Positions 36,301-40,320 are shown, numbered from the stretch's first letter. The stretch: DNA of 64,000 bases from G963667145 sp963676515 [NCBI: Candidatus Cloacimonadota bacterium] (GCA_963676515.1 OY781061.1:620001-684000); one strand, 5' to 3'. The notes: generated by a model from the letters alone, not told the origin. Numbers and translations: made by a program.

Positions 36301-39300
36301 TCTGGGAGGCTCTACCATCAGATAACCATAGGCAGTGTCGCTACGCTCCACAGAGAGTAAGGTGCTTCTTTTCGCCTCTATCTCGTAGCCATAGAGCTCG
36401 CCATCTTTCATGCTCTTTTCGCGATAGTCGATGTATCTATTCTCTTCCAAAGTTAGCTGATACCTCAGGACTCCATCACAATAACGCCGCAGCTCATAAG
36501 AAGTGGCAGCTTCTATCGCATCCCAAGAGATCACTACGCTATCTAGGTAGTCGCCCTTGGTAGCAGTCACTCCACTGACTTTGGGCAACTTGGTGTATCC
36601 TGTGGCATACACTTTGTGAGAGTAGAGCGTGGTGTCGCTATAGTCGGTGGTGCCCATTTGGTTGTCCAGCGTGGCACGCACCTCATACACATACTCTTTA
36701 CCTCGAGCTACGCTTCCATCGTAAAAATAAGCCGAATCTCCGCTGCTGATTACCGTGGGATAAAGCACTGTTTTACCTGAACTACTACTCCTGAGAACCC
36801 CATACTTAGACACCAGCGGGATGTAATCCCAACTAACTTTGACAGTGTCTTCGTACTCGCCTTTGCTAGCTACCACATTTTGCGGAGCCAACGGTTTCAT
36901 AAATCCTCGCACGCTGTCCGATAGCTCATAGGAGTCAGGGTAGTCGGTAGTGTAGCTTTTTATCTTGTAATAATACAAATAGCCTTGGTCGTTACCGTAT
37001 AAATAGCTATCAATCCAAGTGCTATCCTTCCTCTCCCTTGCGGCGGTGCTCCAGCCAGAGGCGTCCACTCTTCTGCGTAAAACATCATAGAGGATCGTTC
37101 CAGGCAAATCCGACCACTCTACTAGCACCGAATCGACCTTGTCTGTGCTGGCTTTCAGCCCTAGCACTTTGCCCACTTTCACATATCCCGAGGTTGTATC
37201 CGAATAAGCAGAACGCACCAAATCGGTGTTGAAGTCCATATAGTAATCGTTGCAGACTTCCAGAGCTGTCTGGTTTACCAGCCGATAGCTGTAGAAATAC
37301 TTATAGCCAGCTACCACATCCTTGTCATTATACAGAGGATTTTGCACCGCGATGTCTATAGTCTCGCCATCCAAAGATCTTATCCGCGATATTTCGTATG
37401 TAAAAGTGTTGGGATTGTTTGGCAAGTCCCAAGATAAATCTATGTAATCAAGCGTGCCCTTGCTGGCTGGCGTGCTAAAAGATGGCTGAAGCAACTTGGA
37501 AAATCCCGGTAGAACACGGCTAAAAGCAGAAAACTCGCCTGCCTTGTTGGACACCAATTTAAAATAACACAGTTGCCCATCTTTCAGGCTCAAATCGCCG
37601 ATGGGCATAGCGTATTTCACTCTGCCAGTACTATAGGTGGTCACCGCCCCTGTGTCTATCCATATCGCCTGCTCCACTGGGAAGCTTGGGTTGGTGGAGT
37701 AGTAGCACAAATAGTAATTGGCTTCGGTGTCTTCTTGGAAATAGACAGAGATTTCGCCCTTTGCTGCTCCGCAATCCACACTGTAAAAATCGGGTGGACG
37801 AATCTTGATCATCCCTGTATCTATGTTGCTATAGCGAGGCTTTACGGTATCTTGCGAGATGTACTCGGCTCTATAAGACTCTACCCTGTACTTATACTTC
37901 ACAGCTCCGCTGAGGTTGTAATAGTCATCATAAGAGTACTCGGTGTAATCGCTACTTTCGTTTGCCTCTTGCACACCTACTTGCACGAAATCGCTATCTG
38001 TCGCGACGCTTCTCCAAATTAAGAATTTTTCTATCCCACTAATCTCTTGGGTGTACCAGTGCAGGCGAATAGTATCGGAGACAGTCCCCATGGTAGCCGT
38101 GAGACCGTAGGCGGTGTCGAGCTTGCTAAAGCCTTTTTTGCTGTTACTTTTCCCCGACTCCTCGGAATCCACTGCACTCACCACGAACTCGCAAACCTCA
38201 CCCGGAAGCAAAATTTCACTATTAGATAGCGTCAAGTAAGTGCTTGAGGTCATCCCCATCAACACATAACCATTATCATTCTTGTAAACTCTATATCTCA
38301 CACCTGCTACATCGGCCTTACCAGTCCAATTCAGATATATGTATCCATCTTGATCTTGCGTAGCATAGTCTAGCACTGGCGGTCTGAGCAGAGTCCTACC
38401 CGCTACTTTTGCAGTATCCTCAGACATCTGGAAAGTATCTTGTGCTATCTCCTGATAACTAACTGTGCGAAGCAAATATGCGTACTCAATCCCCGAAGAA
38501 AGTCCTTCGTCGTAGTAATTTGTAACCGTCCCAGCGATAGTGTCTATCGTGTCATAGACGCTGTCTAGCGAGTTTATCTTGCGTTGCAAGACGAACTCTT
38601 TGGCATTAGAGATAGCGTTCCAGCTCAGTTGTAGTTGGTCGGCGTCGCGTTCTACCACTTGGAAATTACTCGGCGACTCTATCCTAATCCAACCAGAATC
38701 GGCAGAAGAATATTCCGAGAAAAAATCGCGATACGCCTTCACGCGGAAATAATAAACACTGCCCGTAGGATAGTAAACATCGCTGATCCAATAAGCCGTG
38801 TCTTGGCTATTGCCCTCTAGCTCCAGATTCAAAGAATCTTTGCCGATATATACATCGTACCTTTGAGCACCGTCCACTTTGTCCCAGCTAATAGTTACCC
38901 TGCTAGAGCTCGTCCCTTTCGTGGCACTCAAACCTTGCGGAGCAGCGAGGATGCTACTGCCTAGCACCTCTTGGGAATGCCCCGAAGCCCCCACTTGGTT
39001 GGTGCCCTCTAGTCTATACAGCACTACCGAGTAATAATATTTCTTACCCGGAATCACGGTGGTATCCGTAAAAGTAAAGTTCCTATAATTAAGCTTTTGC
39101 GGCTCACCCAGAGGCATCCGCTGTCCATTACCAGAAAAGCTGCGACGGTATAGCTGAGCATACACATCCACGAAAGTAACATCTCCCGCTTCGTACTCTA
39201 AGAACACCGAGTCTGCTCTATCGTTAGACACGCTGAGGTTTTCAACTTCGTCGTAATTTTTATAGCCAAGGTTATTGTATACGCCTGTGCTATCCATTTC

Positions 39301-40320
39301 GTCTCTATTTTCGTTGAAGTCTAGCTCTTCAGCAGTACCCGTGCCACTTTCCACAAGCCCAATCACAACATAGCGATAGCCTTGACCCATTAGCAAACTA
39401 ACATCATCATCCATATAGCTGCGATTAATAAAGTCGACATTGTCTGCATACAAGGTCTCTACGAGATTACTGTATGTTGTCAATCCTCCCGTCTCTGCTC
39501 TGTAGATGCGGAAGCCGACCACGCCCTCTACTCGACTCCAAGTAATGTAGACGCCATCTGGGTAAATTCCTTTGCTAGCAACCACTTCTTTCGGCGAAGT
39601 TACAGCTGCCTTACCCACAATCTTGGTGGTAGCATCCGAATGCTTGTACAAGATATCTGCCGTCCCTGTTCCTTTCACAGATGTTATCGCCCTGATGTGG
39701 TACTCTTGTCCCGGCACCAAATCTATAAGATCATAGCTACTTCCAAGATCCGAGAGCATTATTTTTTCCGACTTTTCGTTGAACACAGTAGCAGCGTTTT
39801 CGGAATAATAAAGAGTAACATACCCCTCGACAGCGGAGCTTTTGATGCTCACAGGTATATCCCAAGAGACCTTAATCTTGCCCATTTGGTCGTCCGTAGC
39901 CTCCATATCTTTCAAGGCTGGCACTTTCACATTACCGATACCTATCATCTCTGATTTTTGCGATATGGAGCGGGCGTAGGATGCTATTCGGTAATAATAA
40001 AATTTGCCGGGGATAAGATTTTCCACTGGATCTGTGTAAGACATACCACTCACCGTGGCTACCTTTGAGTAATCTTTGCCCTCGGTATCGGGGCTCTCTG
40101 CTCTATACACAGCGAAAGTTTCTGGATCGCCAGAGCAATTCCATGTGACATCGATGCGGTCATCATAAGAGGTAGTGGCTTGCACATTGTACGGTACAGG
40201 AGCTACGGTGTTGCTCACCGCCATATCGTTGCAGGCAGACAGCACGACCACAGCAAAAAGCATCAAGGTCCTCAAGACTCTGAGCATCCCACTCCTGCTT
40301 TTTGCACTGACTATCGCCAT
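7633..40320 (-). CDS. Giant modular lipoprotein (about 10,895 aa), FN3-like array plus GLUG-type C-terminal blocks
   Basis: One open frame of 32.7 kb without an internal stop. I chose the ATG at 40320 because AGGAA lies 4 nt upstream; a GTG at 40332 in the same frame is the alternative. Residues 1-30 are a lipoprotein signal: basic n-region, hydrophobic LMLFAVVVL, lipobox LSAC with Cys30, then N-D. Residues about 35-8,310 are fibronectin-III-like modules of about 95-110 residues with the recurring pattern A-S/T-K-G-x-x-x-D-x-I-x-V-S-W ... Y-x-I-Y-R ... G-x-x-Y-Y-Y ... G-Y. By length this suggests 80-90 modules. Residues about 8,316-10,895 are GLUG-type blocks (see separate entry). The protein is acidic and rich in D, S, T and Y. 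No enzymatic domain, outer-membrane pore, LPXTG signal or type IX sorting domain is visible. A surface adhesin or stalk-like scaffold is an inference. It appears to be transcribed alone. Confidence 0.85.
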   Translation of the reverse strand: MAIVSAKSRSGMLRVLRTLMLFAVVVLSACNDMAVSNTVAPVPYNVQATTSYDDRIDVTWNCSGDPETFAVYRAESPDTEGKDYSKVATVSGMSYTDPVENLIPGKFYYYRIASYARSISQKSEMIGIGNVKVPALKDMEATDDQMGKIKVSWDIPVSIKSSAVEGYVTLYYSENAATVFNEKSEKIMLSDLGSSYDLIDLVPGQEYHIRAITSVKGTGTADILYKHSDATTKIVGKAAVTSPKEVVASKGIYPDGVYITWSRVEGVVGFRIYRAETGGLTTYSNLVETLYADNVDFINRSYMDDDVSLLMGQGYRYVVIGLVESGTGTAEELDFNENRDEMDSTGVYNNLGYKNYDEVENLSVSNDRADSVFLEYEAGDVTFVDVYAQLYRRSFSGNGQRMPLGEPQKLNYRNFTFTDTTVIPGKKYYYSVVLYRLEGTNQVGASGHSQEVLGSSILAAPQGLSATKGTSSSRVTISWDKVDGAQRYDVYIGKDSLNLELEGNSQDTAYWISDVYYPTGSVYYFRVKAYRDFFSEYSSADSGWIRIESPSNFQVVERDADQLQLSWNAISNAKEFVLQRKINSLDSVYDTIDTIAGTVTNYYDEGLSSGIEYAYLLRTVSYQEIAQDTFQMSEDTAKVAGRTLLRPPVLDYATQDQDGYIYLNWTGKADVAGVRYRVYKNDNGYVLMGMTSSTYLTLSNSEILLPGEVCEFVVSAVDSEESGKSNSKKGFSKLDTAYGLTATMGTVSDTIRLHWYTQEISGIEKFLIWRSVATDSDFVQVGVQEANESSDYTEYSYDDYYNLSGAVKYKYRVESYRAEYISQDTVKPRYSNIDTGMIKIRPPDFYSVDCGAAKGEISVYFQEDTEANYYLCYYSTNPSFPVEQAIWIDTGAVTTYSTGRVKYAMPIGDLSLKDGQLCYFKLVSNKAGEFSAFSRVLPGFSKLLQPSFSTPASKGTLDYIDLSWDLPNNPNTFTYEISRIRSLDGETIDIAVQNPLYNDKDVVAGYKYFYSYRLVNQTALEVCNDYYMDFNTDLVRSAYSDTTSGYVKVGKVLGLKASTDKVDSVLVEWSDLPGTILYDVLRRRVDASGWSTAARERKDSTWIDSYLYGNDQGYLYYYKIKSYTTDYPDSYELSDSVRGFMKPLAPQNVVASKGEYEDTVKVSWDYIPLVSKYGVLRSSSSGKTVLYPTVISSGDSAYFYDGSVARGKEYVYEVRATLDNQMGTTDYSDTTLYSHKVYATGYTKLPKVSGVTATKGDYLDSVVISWDAIEAATSYELRRYCDGVLRYQLTLEENRYIDYREKSMKDGELYGYEIEAKRSTLLSVERSDTAYGYLMVEPPRNIEVTENLSDIIRIGWDMLNTTPVDSYYIYRAEAPSVPVAGVASTLESYEYPVPSQDKGIDITFFVRALTTDFGYSDKSEEVTGYCKMDTVSYFTAAELYAGTDSACVRLTWSSAGSSDSTRLLLREGAEWTPVAVLPKGVTSYIDTGRLVGKELIYQAQAFRTDELEKNSKFVTAAITLLIPTIAFDTISTGELASGVYLRWPALPTGDETKFQVFVYASESDYTNDIAWDTLNIAESRDTLYNVTHNSSTAPDKFESGKKYHYRLRTRTTPDGIWSELTPKTPTPSYYYGWAQTPKPSIDTVTQDLSHKIRVEWSYSGRATDGQLRVVGPNSDNLVNVGNSNSYTVTNAYGGHTYTFYVRAINSEIMDTSQWSEVDYGMALLEPPDDIEATEGDKDDTVQVSWSVSHTSGNYGAEMYKVQRGIDTSSFRTIATPEDLTWDLNPYDREFTYNDVLTYSEQGMMYYYRIISVGGGGRPSDPSTIDSGWARMPAPVITEFTGDGGTLALQEGKIVIRWEDPCSLEMSSTVYTLTVEPTDGSAYPDITNIITTEKEITIPAADRMKGYKIRLSSSRNTFGDSKQSEELLTYTKMPTPVVGDVIKSLSPLNKGVTITYKGNSNDWLDSIRILRQKGTDVGSKLVITQVANRATDTTYEDTRGLAVLTDYSYSVKYYNRYAGYSDESGTKTVKTVVFPPDGLVASKGTYDSEIELKWVEVPSDQPISYNVYADSIYRDFQDEAKNTAFKRITNDDAISNSPYSLAVDKELDWTYGNTIKLRRGRKYYFAVSTNEQASFKIVSLNSNPSFVDSGYVRISAPVMQSVSKGYSVDTILVNWSACDAYEHNKYVSYQLYWQYEGGEEHTKTLTAADYDYDGTDVSYALPRSEGSTIHLHSAKVYYFRVEGLMASSAYTMEHSSGVSYNKLEGWLSIKPPQNFEANYDNRYYYDSIPLRWDNPDNMSVKVYGSADKATLWDTPISSLDVGATTYTASVAMNEYRGVYRYYGARFYDEIFNLSGVTDPSCQDSGFAKFGPVNITYVSKGDYGDKIVVKWDSLANADQYYLAIEKENGDPAGEDNGWKEYPSFSRDCSFLTLTAGQSYYVKIKGKNSAIGNSDLWGVYGERVLGFTQLPMVHGVIASDGLYEDKISVDWNPITGDLDYYQVFRSDDSSEVGIKIADVLKGTSPPTRYIDESPDLWRGREYFYTILATNDNTVSLSEEKQNYSELDTGWVKMPIVTTLSATKGTRKNMIVLEWEQLEKVQGYYVDTCDTDSILGYATFDTIKTASIARAEYDIGEGLEKGRCYHFRVRAFTDERENSLEEVAHDSGYMFVDEVSQIMVSQGYALDTINLTFSQVNQYDQAYNYNLQRRNAKENATIEDVIFTDFGASSGTIKITDTAYDIDTGFIYQYRARVAIPSQNLLSGWSNWSLVGWAKLPQLPINVYSEQDSLRVDTIKVFWNKDTLSSQKATKLQIDYGLGENNFQSSVTFDDRNELDKGYLMLSATDYKAIEPGTVYYFRAKVYRTEGIAEIASAFCAIDTGWYQLETPQLTTMGVGESPDSILVSWSVQESLPEQVKSAMEYVVYREGSALDTVINGVSYYYDTTGVDYGSSFEYSVQATHPRFLLSDTSAAVKGYAGLLIPVLDTVIAGEDSLVVEWSYDTGIDIDSFRLYRKESVSGPYPASLHTAEYDLAKGSYTWSDLSCQKGVTYYYCLRAYKAGLELSEASEQKSNHIELNVPVIDTVSRGEATDAITISWERDSYNKSVTIVRDTAPSFATAETLTTVDYVMGKYTDKQSLKDGQIYYYKLIGKRNGFVSDSSDFMAGYTKYATPTINSVTNNEDSISMEWQENGEPLDSIRLYIGDDIELYSLQDSVDLGEKAIPNLISSFDDASWFVPGRDYYIRIKGICNYTLAMREGADLDTFTIFSERSSGKMCYSKLATPELEVTRNRQDTIIVRWNKMDKELVDILQLEWKTGDFAGTGDTIVREIYNSGEDSLLAILVNTDGDYPLLAATKYSFRIKAVRGDVTSQYSLVDTGWSKLPAPTSLTATKGEYDDSIRFTWENYLEGTNPAVDSTTSYVIRYLDSLGDYQVFKEITDRAKFYDATYAVGTLAKGRIYNFQIEGQKEATSDIENDSINLPQDSGWSRLPKPVATTAVISTDMTGKIKLAWTKLLIDEDLTANYSDINMVYQISRKVDGGNYADYGYQTLTDYTASSFIDSFKLMPQYKYHYRLRYYSSYYYDILRDSDKSSSPWVELDTFGMIKIPAPTVERYRSGYFFYPSKIELKVKRVDGCDTLELYRKIAGAVAYNKLVDVVFPSLDEVGYGAMMLYTDEDGLAIGEAYEYVGVALSAGRRSDTSAACMSFTTPGLVTDVSATKATSEDSVVITWDTVASADMYDVLVLDEDDQPVDTVRVPSQDSILCLYKNGLHDGFLEYGIVYNFGVISKNARCVYEGDTIGSEPAYDRGYLRFVEPTITRMSHNEDGKIDIGLKCDATGFSFYVYRSPVDAYLTGKTSSYAAYKKITLSAVDNGDSTYTCTDNLSTTDGVAGVKYAYNFRVFKGNIQDAISDTTKSDTMSDAALRFGYAKIEQYDGMMQSTGNEYTDSLVVTWNDLSVKDLVDTLKYKWYEYQNSALIDSGIVDTNRLVRDTSVIHRGIKYKYLLKQIAVDKDGDYYTISDISNIGAIGWAKMKAPILTCVRNINDDNQISIDNTILPYKLSREINGIETQEVTLAVGARYVDSVLAERDNAGKHVRYRAKIFSTDNNLESEWSDSVDTFYRIESPESFTATQGDYDDKIDLAWAWQNQEAADVDSFLIYRYEDGSLDKTIRLKGISNQVTIVEDTFLYEDMADLLQGVAYKYTIASKRVNDGFDDRESAPSDSATGYEIFSAPENVWATEGDTTVTLSWDKITDQGPVDNYFIFYSDSVNGDFADTLPRVDSTVKSVEDLNLPQGNVHWYKVAAFSNITQQGELSPATRGYALMAPISGMICWKGKNTDTIKVTWDVESVYETYYAEWSTSSDEADGRFTTIIGSVGSFRNSSYSKDSLLIVTNADSLRGRQIYIKLWAQNPYGGSESVMDSGYTQLRVPTNFSVSRGTETDSTIRFLFTPRAGNNDKNYTIYYYYDQSKLGDHGLCKSIEGCEVNDTAVVVDNKGYYYYAKVQAVSDLADASSDFVYDSGYSQIPASVELTGVAQSDGTNDLSWKVVKIGSTIADTVKYDLYRIDASGYTQKVANKYWAKVNHDSIIYTDTDCLPGATYEYYLQSFATTRPTQASVAVSIKSDTTAHYKLTTKIGSVSDFYQDDINLSTDKATLYWTQRGNLQNYDIGYSSQADTVKVKLIPQTITNGNFFAEIGDSLALYPGMLWHFWIRAKNEAETEFGEWTPNTKQGLLVYTLPATPDGLTVSQGTSTDTISAYWSSVDNSDHYRVAIYNPTTLAWVESYEPGVPEIELDKTGNCKFLIEGQKFSIKVAAKITKDENSPAGNTNGIYGRDLYSAYSTVRTGYLKYSEVENFRVYNEDDKIQADKITLHWSKKAGSDIVYSIYRATTTDSNTATLLVELVDEDSCVDTRYDAGDAPLPGEAYYYWITAKKRTLPDSESLKKRVAGYNGITPNGEDSAWTKLLSPSGLTASGVYVSSMGDNNKSISYADSIAISWDKMDEVDSFRLRSANGELDTIVADTTCDWLSMVRGQLYYFQVSGFNSFVGKNNPVWSSLKSGFATLPAPENLAMAADSLVDEVQISFDTVAGASEYWVYASTPTDASFSKISEVLHSSSSRVEIVDNESNPGDTVWYFVCAYNETTGSSDSSLIVDTLYPVVPPSGLTASKGDEDDMVSVSWTLDHRTSGVDSFRLYRDTLGGAWEESDHLATISSFSGQYYYYDDMLASQTDDADTLYSGKKYVYALKSYANEHASVFTADADVDTGWVALPKVSRVYANFPAALHDTIAVHWSVPATINPDINFVYRRVKMKTGDYDTIYQSQEDGSIIADTFVQDTAYLVEGMVYTYQVKAFSDKHLVTSALGDVSEWSNKTGDELGSKGMISSAWSPVGYGGLKFALPEVYAVNAQDSLRVDSILVRWDIDSLVTIYKLQIDTSSDFASILFNQGFQNNELRELDSYMYAPYAGLEKAKDYYFRIQKQNQESEIYAWDSVSSPWSEPDSSWSQLIPPTGITASSDRKDTIFVQWDKYDWAQPVNYVVKYQDTSGTWDSITGLGDVDSCKFYSPYLEDQKLIGVYTQHAHFGKSDISSPLVVGIGKLEPPTFSVSPTKGDYEDSIYMTINEQGVSSDKTTFRLFYSDDSTSQEITSDDPEVGSYIEADDSTIVLDAANGLAYAEFGNKIYIRVSWSLGGVYSQKSDKDSGWTRLRAPLNFKEVKLADPLDTMAIGLGWSNPPNTDSIYIFRKNVEGATWETHKRISAAGESQTYYDTILEADRRKTYRYKLSGINEIVSQYNYTDSVEAYVKVYDVEDFSASDGSKRDTVEIDWLADLDTFFTIRVYSDAAYSSQVDSIMDNETSAGATWLPDKSTTFPGLWYYFRINLEGYENRPIVKFAAVDSGYARVPEISKDSVLITNDTSQILLGTHTSNVGDSAFTQFDATGAFKIGYIQKIYISEYSENIEDFRILDTLLKSSDEIVKDEGVTFGAINRYKLKFINQMETGFEREYYSYTTLRKPSMGWKISSLNGENIKLLVYGEENDRSLIDTVVVYRTSSKGALDTLIYSYPTGANPVTLIDSKDLQQGMFYSYKAALYNNETGISRVCDSIDTVYVKLDVPVLDSVSQGTNRDTIFVRWQSVADAKNGYRIYRNTSYPSGSFVLLDTLSDTLYADTLEYEQCQNVYYRVQAVGTDTVSVMSECVEDYGFRGFRSVDNLEVLDMPQLTKVVLHFSVPTTVPLENPDPNASFSKGVRLMRYDTVTEIADTDSSYAPTFSVTDQGSGHYKLVNSAPDDVLLGQLYFYRVMVKPRDFSEVSELSNVVKGFILPPKVTVVQASKGTKTDTIVVTWQKIAASLVADDTISSHIVVRSNDNFVANIDTFWVGGNDSVFLDDVSRLDTAILPGCDYSYKVKAVVKISDADTGGVAFDTTLYSDYSAVATGYAQIPALHSNQVSVTSGNLSGRSWIVPPTAEDSVVTIEFKDLPTKYATAMNIYRKADDDERFTLVETLPITSEDTIYHDTVSGERKRGELLYYRLKLTTDYEADDYFDTVAFTTLQEPTKLEEMTSDNAVVKLLVARTANSSPADSLKLMKYDLAGDKQDSIIYPVTRQLFTIEDTTGTPGVQYVYKAAFYDDSTGYGPYGDLKITAGKTILPPEILSISKGEYEDSLYISWSSNANAANGYIIYRDTSWGTGMVDANYDSMCTVTGDTVYADEFSYFPGKYVYYKLVSIGQDVRSERSSADYGFLQYGGVDDLEVKGWQDDMSTTTLQINWTMPTALSIDSIFMARLTDVDSSNNLDTLKAHRLPNDEFAGRVTDSVDGASTRYTYLNETAADELTLGQLYFYRVRVKVVGVHEASKPSNLGIGYLSLPQVENVYATKGDGDSIIISWTQVPNVKNDAVDSYFIYRSDGETAVVVGDTDELTDYSDGTSSFGTALEKGRDYKYAVVAKLNITQDTLPGSGAGNFVKDLLSPISDSSLGYTSPDSSYIVSASQGTVPDMVKITYTSAEYADTVLLYRKLATAEQWQTEPLVGLAKDQNEAIYEDEAISFGAEYHYKILTTKGAAKRWSSVDTGYALLCKPDSILIANNGKNLTKVVLQIFSPNDEKYQDSIVVYKKRTNGGVADSMTYSVQSSMLANLYVVNDTYNIQQGVFYEYKVRFKNDLGSSPYTPAKNQKAYAKVETPILQSVSRRQWEDTIQLKWGKIDDAVKGYAIWVDSTVNTDGTDLSKYECIDSTTANFNDTIYSDSCTFLPEQKIYYLVQALGLDTCSDYSSADWGSCLYEGIDTLHFDETAPKVDTIHLSWYIPPVIDNPAMTLYRYDTATTTDQLTAQYEMNNQPIYPLSGSDTFYYMEDTPADDDLTIGNLYFYRCVVTVGGVDCDANEPNYAFLAMPDVAGFSATRGGDYIPDFTHYMDSIVISWQPIENFNPAKQVEYILSKYDAGGTKLAQKNIVGDTSFTEVVGIATYLDTIQKGANYRYSVRAYYEISETLPDGTTTYTSEIISADSTIVTGYTYPDSAVIDSISQGTIPDTIAIYYTTPEYADSIVFYRANEGGVQVRVDTLPRSKTTQAIAKDSSEFLSAGKKYFYQIKVYKNGLVNSSNTEYGYTKLSAPDSVWWTPVGDQYADGYQDTSAITIVWNSVADADGYFLYFGKSSLTGNFAPLDSMQIDFNSDTIRNYTPQDYTNRADSIFDYYFAVKSYKTNKDALYYSNLSVEDSGVLASQSVVGLSAAYDAAQDSIKVSWTGLRTNYDISEVDSYSIYQATNSKAVGAFSKVATATAGLATSIYISKDSTLQGNIYYYKVKVHYHTDKRTSIYSDVTTDGASLPLGDMNLRVSQNGKKLTVTFDTIAGATTYKLYRAWDTVPSTDKGYSQKWTGTQISQMAAGDSVVYTDNVAYSGKIYYYAMTIEKEVTVDGEDLTLSTQYGFDASEKSWGYIESGVAKVDFDFMAGGIKLFWDRDLNFPGVVSPVRYDLCRGSSPAVGSYVDITAKIGKSIDGDDTTYILKDSAETVFSTSKEIGKTYRYILRAKIESSLGDSMFIVSDSMDMLYDYLWHNDSTSTNGGYRATEGNYEDKIVFTFDQLLPYRPADDYDEEGITPDTLSRYTVTRYKEQSDGSFLEENSLTLTKSQFGVLAVSGGKNIFQYEDIHGASGFGAELSSGSKYNYSVQGFIDYGGGTIFQSSTIKDSSICAGYLKIVGLTLEDVDYIMNGDEREGLGLKMTTQNIPADCYLVGRDTLGSFANADIDSLPATNATILKSSPLVTDDTFIVDSNRYLDADSSPLGRTRLGKTYTYRVKKGASSAGTDTLYSDWSNAISFTYGYSGGYYEITSARDFNDLSEQLETGMVSGKIQVKLLNDISFQSDTLQPMGTTANPFKGVFVGQGYTIKVATYDATDTRLGIFGEISSAEITDVKVEYAGDITTSARYFGGLVAVVNGENTFTGNKVSLQAVSGGSYVGGMIGGGSGKVTATNDTVFATGRISGSNSVGLFAGAMTGLNEVSDCQVHSTSSVATDSIAGGFAGTFQGTMTDCKVAKVDSITLRSTSTSTDVRLGGLVGECLSGATYSDITVDSVGFVVAEGSSSSTAFVGGLIGYNRAKSISGISLYNKTTIKGSADGNAAAGGVIGRFSYLSGSMSDFDFSSDKEIASSSNTGDAYAGMLVGLVESISALGIGSASDTMHLRMADGVFITASSVSGKACMGGAVGQSNALKLTNIAVNRAQFASTGATAYVGGAVGYENSKGSSYDNITITDSVIFAEKLNGATKLIVGGLAGYSGAATTADCNIDINLDFTDGAFTNNQVTLGGIYGKYNGNATLGNEKLTFKNFDFKVGDSAIVGSYAGDVKSADLQLDTSCIYEVNWTVAEVGDNSIAGGLVGRLEVINALTLDYDGAVDITIATGADCKVGGLIGELLATTKATLVDTSATGIDLDVTSTSDGSVCGGLLGEASQGVMTGFCARATISGANTVGGLLGKVSGSSKLSKSYADSLVSITGGETTGGLVGEVAVDASSTGLDKSYVYALNANGALGEMGLLVGKLTSGEVNTSYAILNNITNTSGTTSKFVGEMTDGGFSSCYATNNQNSTDGTNFAEISKSVANYIAGDTTGMVVLEHRILMSEDITGDADYDLWNFYSYPILVENPRRIDTSILSNTIRMYPNANSEYEITSQIQLDAIGDVRLLNKDYTMLDSLPDGLRLDDKYILPSNLDFTGYEGYTPIGYATQGMPFTGELAGAGYTIRNLDISYDNSGEKGSATYRGLVGYLSTGGKISELRMSNITSDISSGKMIAAFCGKMDGGTIDQVQLDSSHLVANATSVAGICASLAGGAISNVSTIDNYISGLGNVAGAVAQMSGGSLQQVVCTSDSLISAVGVVSGIVGTQTDGTLQGVISLAERLQGMEVYKIAHSLGGTLDAAFSLGETNLVVGDDTTWVIGLDKQSADGKNMFLNILTGDGIRDSLSLNTSVTKWNSGSGARISPTLKSFNLYAHTLTSTEIVGPMGLPATTMHITSPLDFAFVESYAKTTSVTDFVLDTHIIFSEKDDFSAGVGNFVPVTYISGKDFDGNGYTIQNLSLDEQSGQNLGIFAKVAQGKISNLGLLNCHITDFQTADNVGILVGYLSNTATIADIYISECEIAGNKAGARVGILAGFSYAKISRVIALNNSITALNSKVNGIAHINGGTIDTCVSFTQGISGSNYCRIGYQSAGAISNSYAWVLDSAHNGEEGLTATSGQSASFTDILNKDFYSDYTSTSAWDWRAGAEWQCAPMLAHMDTTDVSPALLRFAGGFGDKDTPYEIKTLPQLNLVRYLAGDKSKYFRLEENIDCEQIDFDGDAANGNWEPISSFQGNFDGNGYSVSNVSIIDVSKTKAVGFFQGVGSAAKVSNFSLLNAKMIAYSVGALCGYHNYGSVDNVLVKNGNFTATDRAAAFACENHKQIFTSISAGNTIKAARAGGLACYNTKPGEIQYCVSVGDSLSATNLFGRIVASNGTDATLTSNYAYRRTQMNGSTLSNDDSGIDGEQGKNRSQLAFTKDFYYSSIGVDSDAFRWSTTDPAYVFVPTGSNVTAEIDSGYIDFRMASPRTFAGGSGSSTDPFRIANFTDLNNIRYGVEMSYRLDTNLTGDSIAPIGDYKYPFEGNFDGGYHSISGIIDTASASGVSGLFGYIKALSSNKSIKNLAIINSEIYGDGHNSIGAFAGKDASAEAYKYKMINLLAYNNEVITTGDTIGGIIGSAPHTTLSRCVTAGGKVQGNNSVGGLAWHAKDLENCAVVMDSITATSGTDVERLANPSDAGSDPGIGWYFSKVQNSGDDKNPQIYEPAVGYNAFVWDLTDEDYWFDDETEYASGKTLAYSQDEWKFLASAPYNNIAPQLKNMDLTELTIAGLELGDTTVDGKNYYVISEARELNFLHLFATGKALQGENVMAKFPGFDVDSNMVDLSDYENDWRLDLNGTAAGNWTPVVNYAALSTDFLTGGISGLDVQTADDNQGFFANVSQGTIQNFGIYNSKFSNGTGYVGAIAGQFSGSALMNLMSVNNEFTDGKIVGGIAGFVDVFQALELVASYNTFHSGSTVGGVVGYLIDETYVYGFKNSAALASTIDSRDGGTVNAVAGSGSNPAASVIRDELFTTIGGGYVTGNDAKDGTPLSKAALKDSINWYTVSTDAFREVENGRSYPTLLRIPLSVDDGILSDFAGGEGTEDEPYLVSTPAQLRAITDSAHYTQTDSIDLTEADDFYPIGYGTATGFKGVYDGGSYVIKGLHMADTTMDSAGLFISTAGVGDTIKNIMLESANIVGVKYAGGIVAKMTAGSVVRNCRVSESTIRVTGDGGSAGGITGVVSGSVEQCLVTLPAVSATGANSYAGGISGSFDATNGGTIDECVVVGGSVEAQTDGYAGRISGEATGTNKNVTESYYMEE
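15400..40215 (-). repeat. Fibronectin-III-like module array inside the giant protein
   Basis: Modules follow one another nearly head to tail. Typical module starts include SVSQGTNRDTIFVRW, SISKGEYEDSLYISW and TATKGEYDDSIRFTW. Typical ends are G-x-x-Y-Y-Y-x-V-x-A followed by a G-Y/W-x-K/R-L/M-x-x-P linker. Sequence identity between modules is low except for the conserved W, Y and G positions, which points to an old, diversified array. Bounds are approximate because module edges were set by eye. Confidence 0.75.
17700..22400 (-). repeat. Higher-order repeat of about 1.6 kb (five FN3-like modules), about three copies
   Basis: A landmark module recurs near 21,980 (SVSQGTNRDTIFVRW), 20,370 (SISKGEYEDSLYISW) and 18,780 (SVSRRQWEDTIQLKW). 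A second recurs near 21,340, 19,710 and 18,130. The spacing is therefore 1.58-1.63 kb, or 525-540 residues. Within each unit the module order is the same and unit-specific phrases return, such as LLGQLYFYRV, LTLGQLYFYRV and LTIGNLYFYR. Modules before the first landmark (QQGMFYSYKAALYN) match those before the third (QQGVFYEYKVRFKN). This indicates multi-module duplication. Edges are approximate. Confidence 0.7.

Noticed and set aside
15400-40215. Repetitive DNA that could suggest a CRISPR array or satellite repeat
   Set aside because: The periodicity is at protein level (about 100 codons), spacing varies and DNA identity is low. There are no short identical repeats with spacers and no cas genes.
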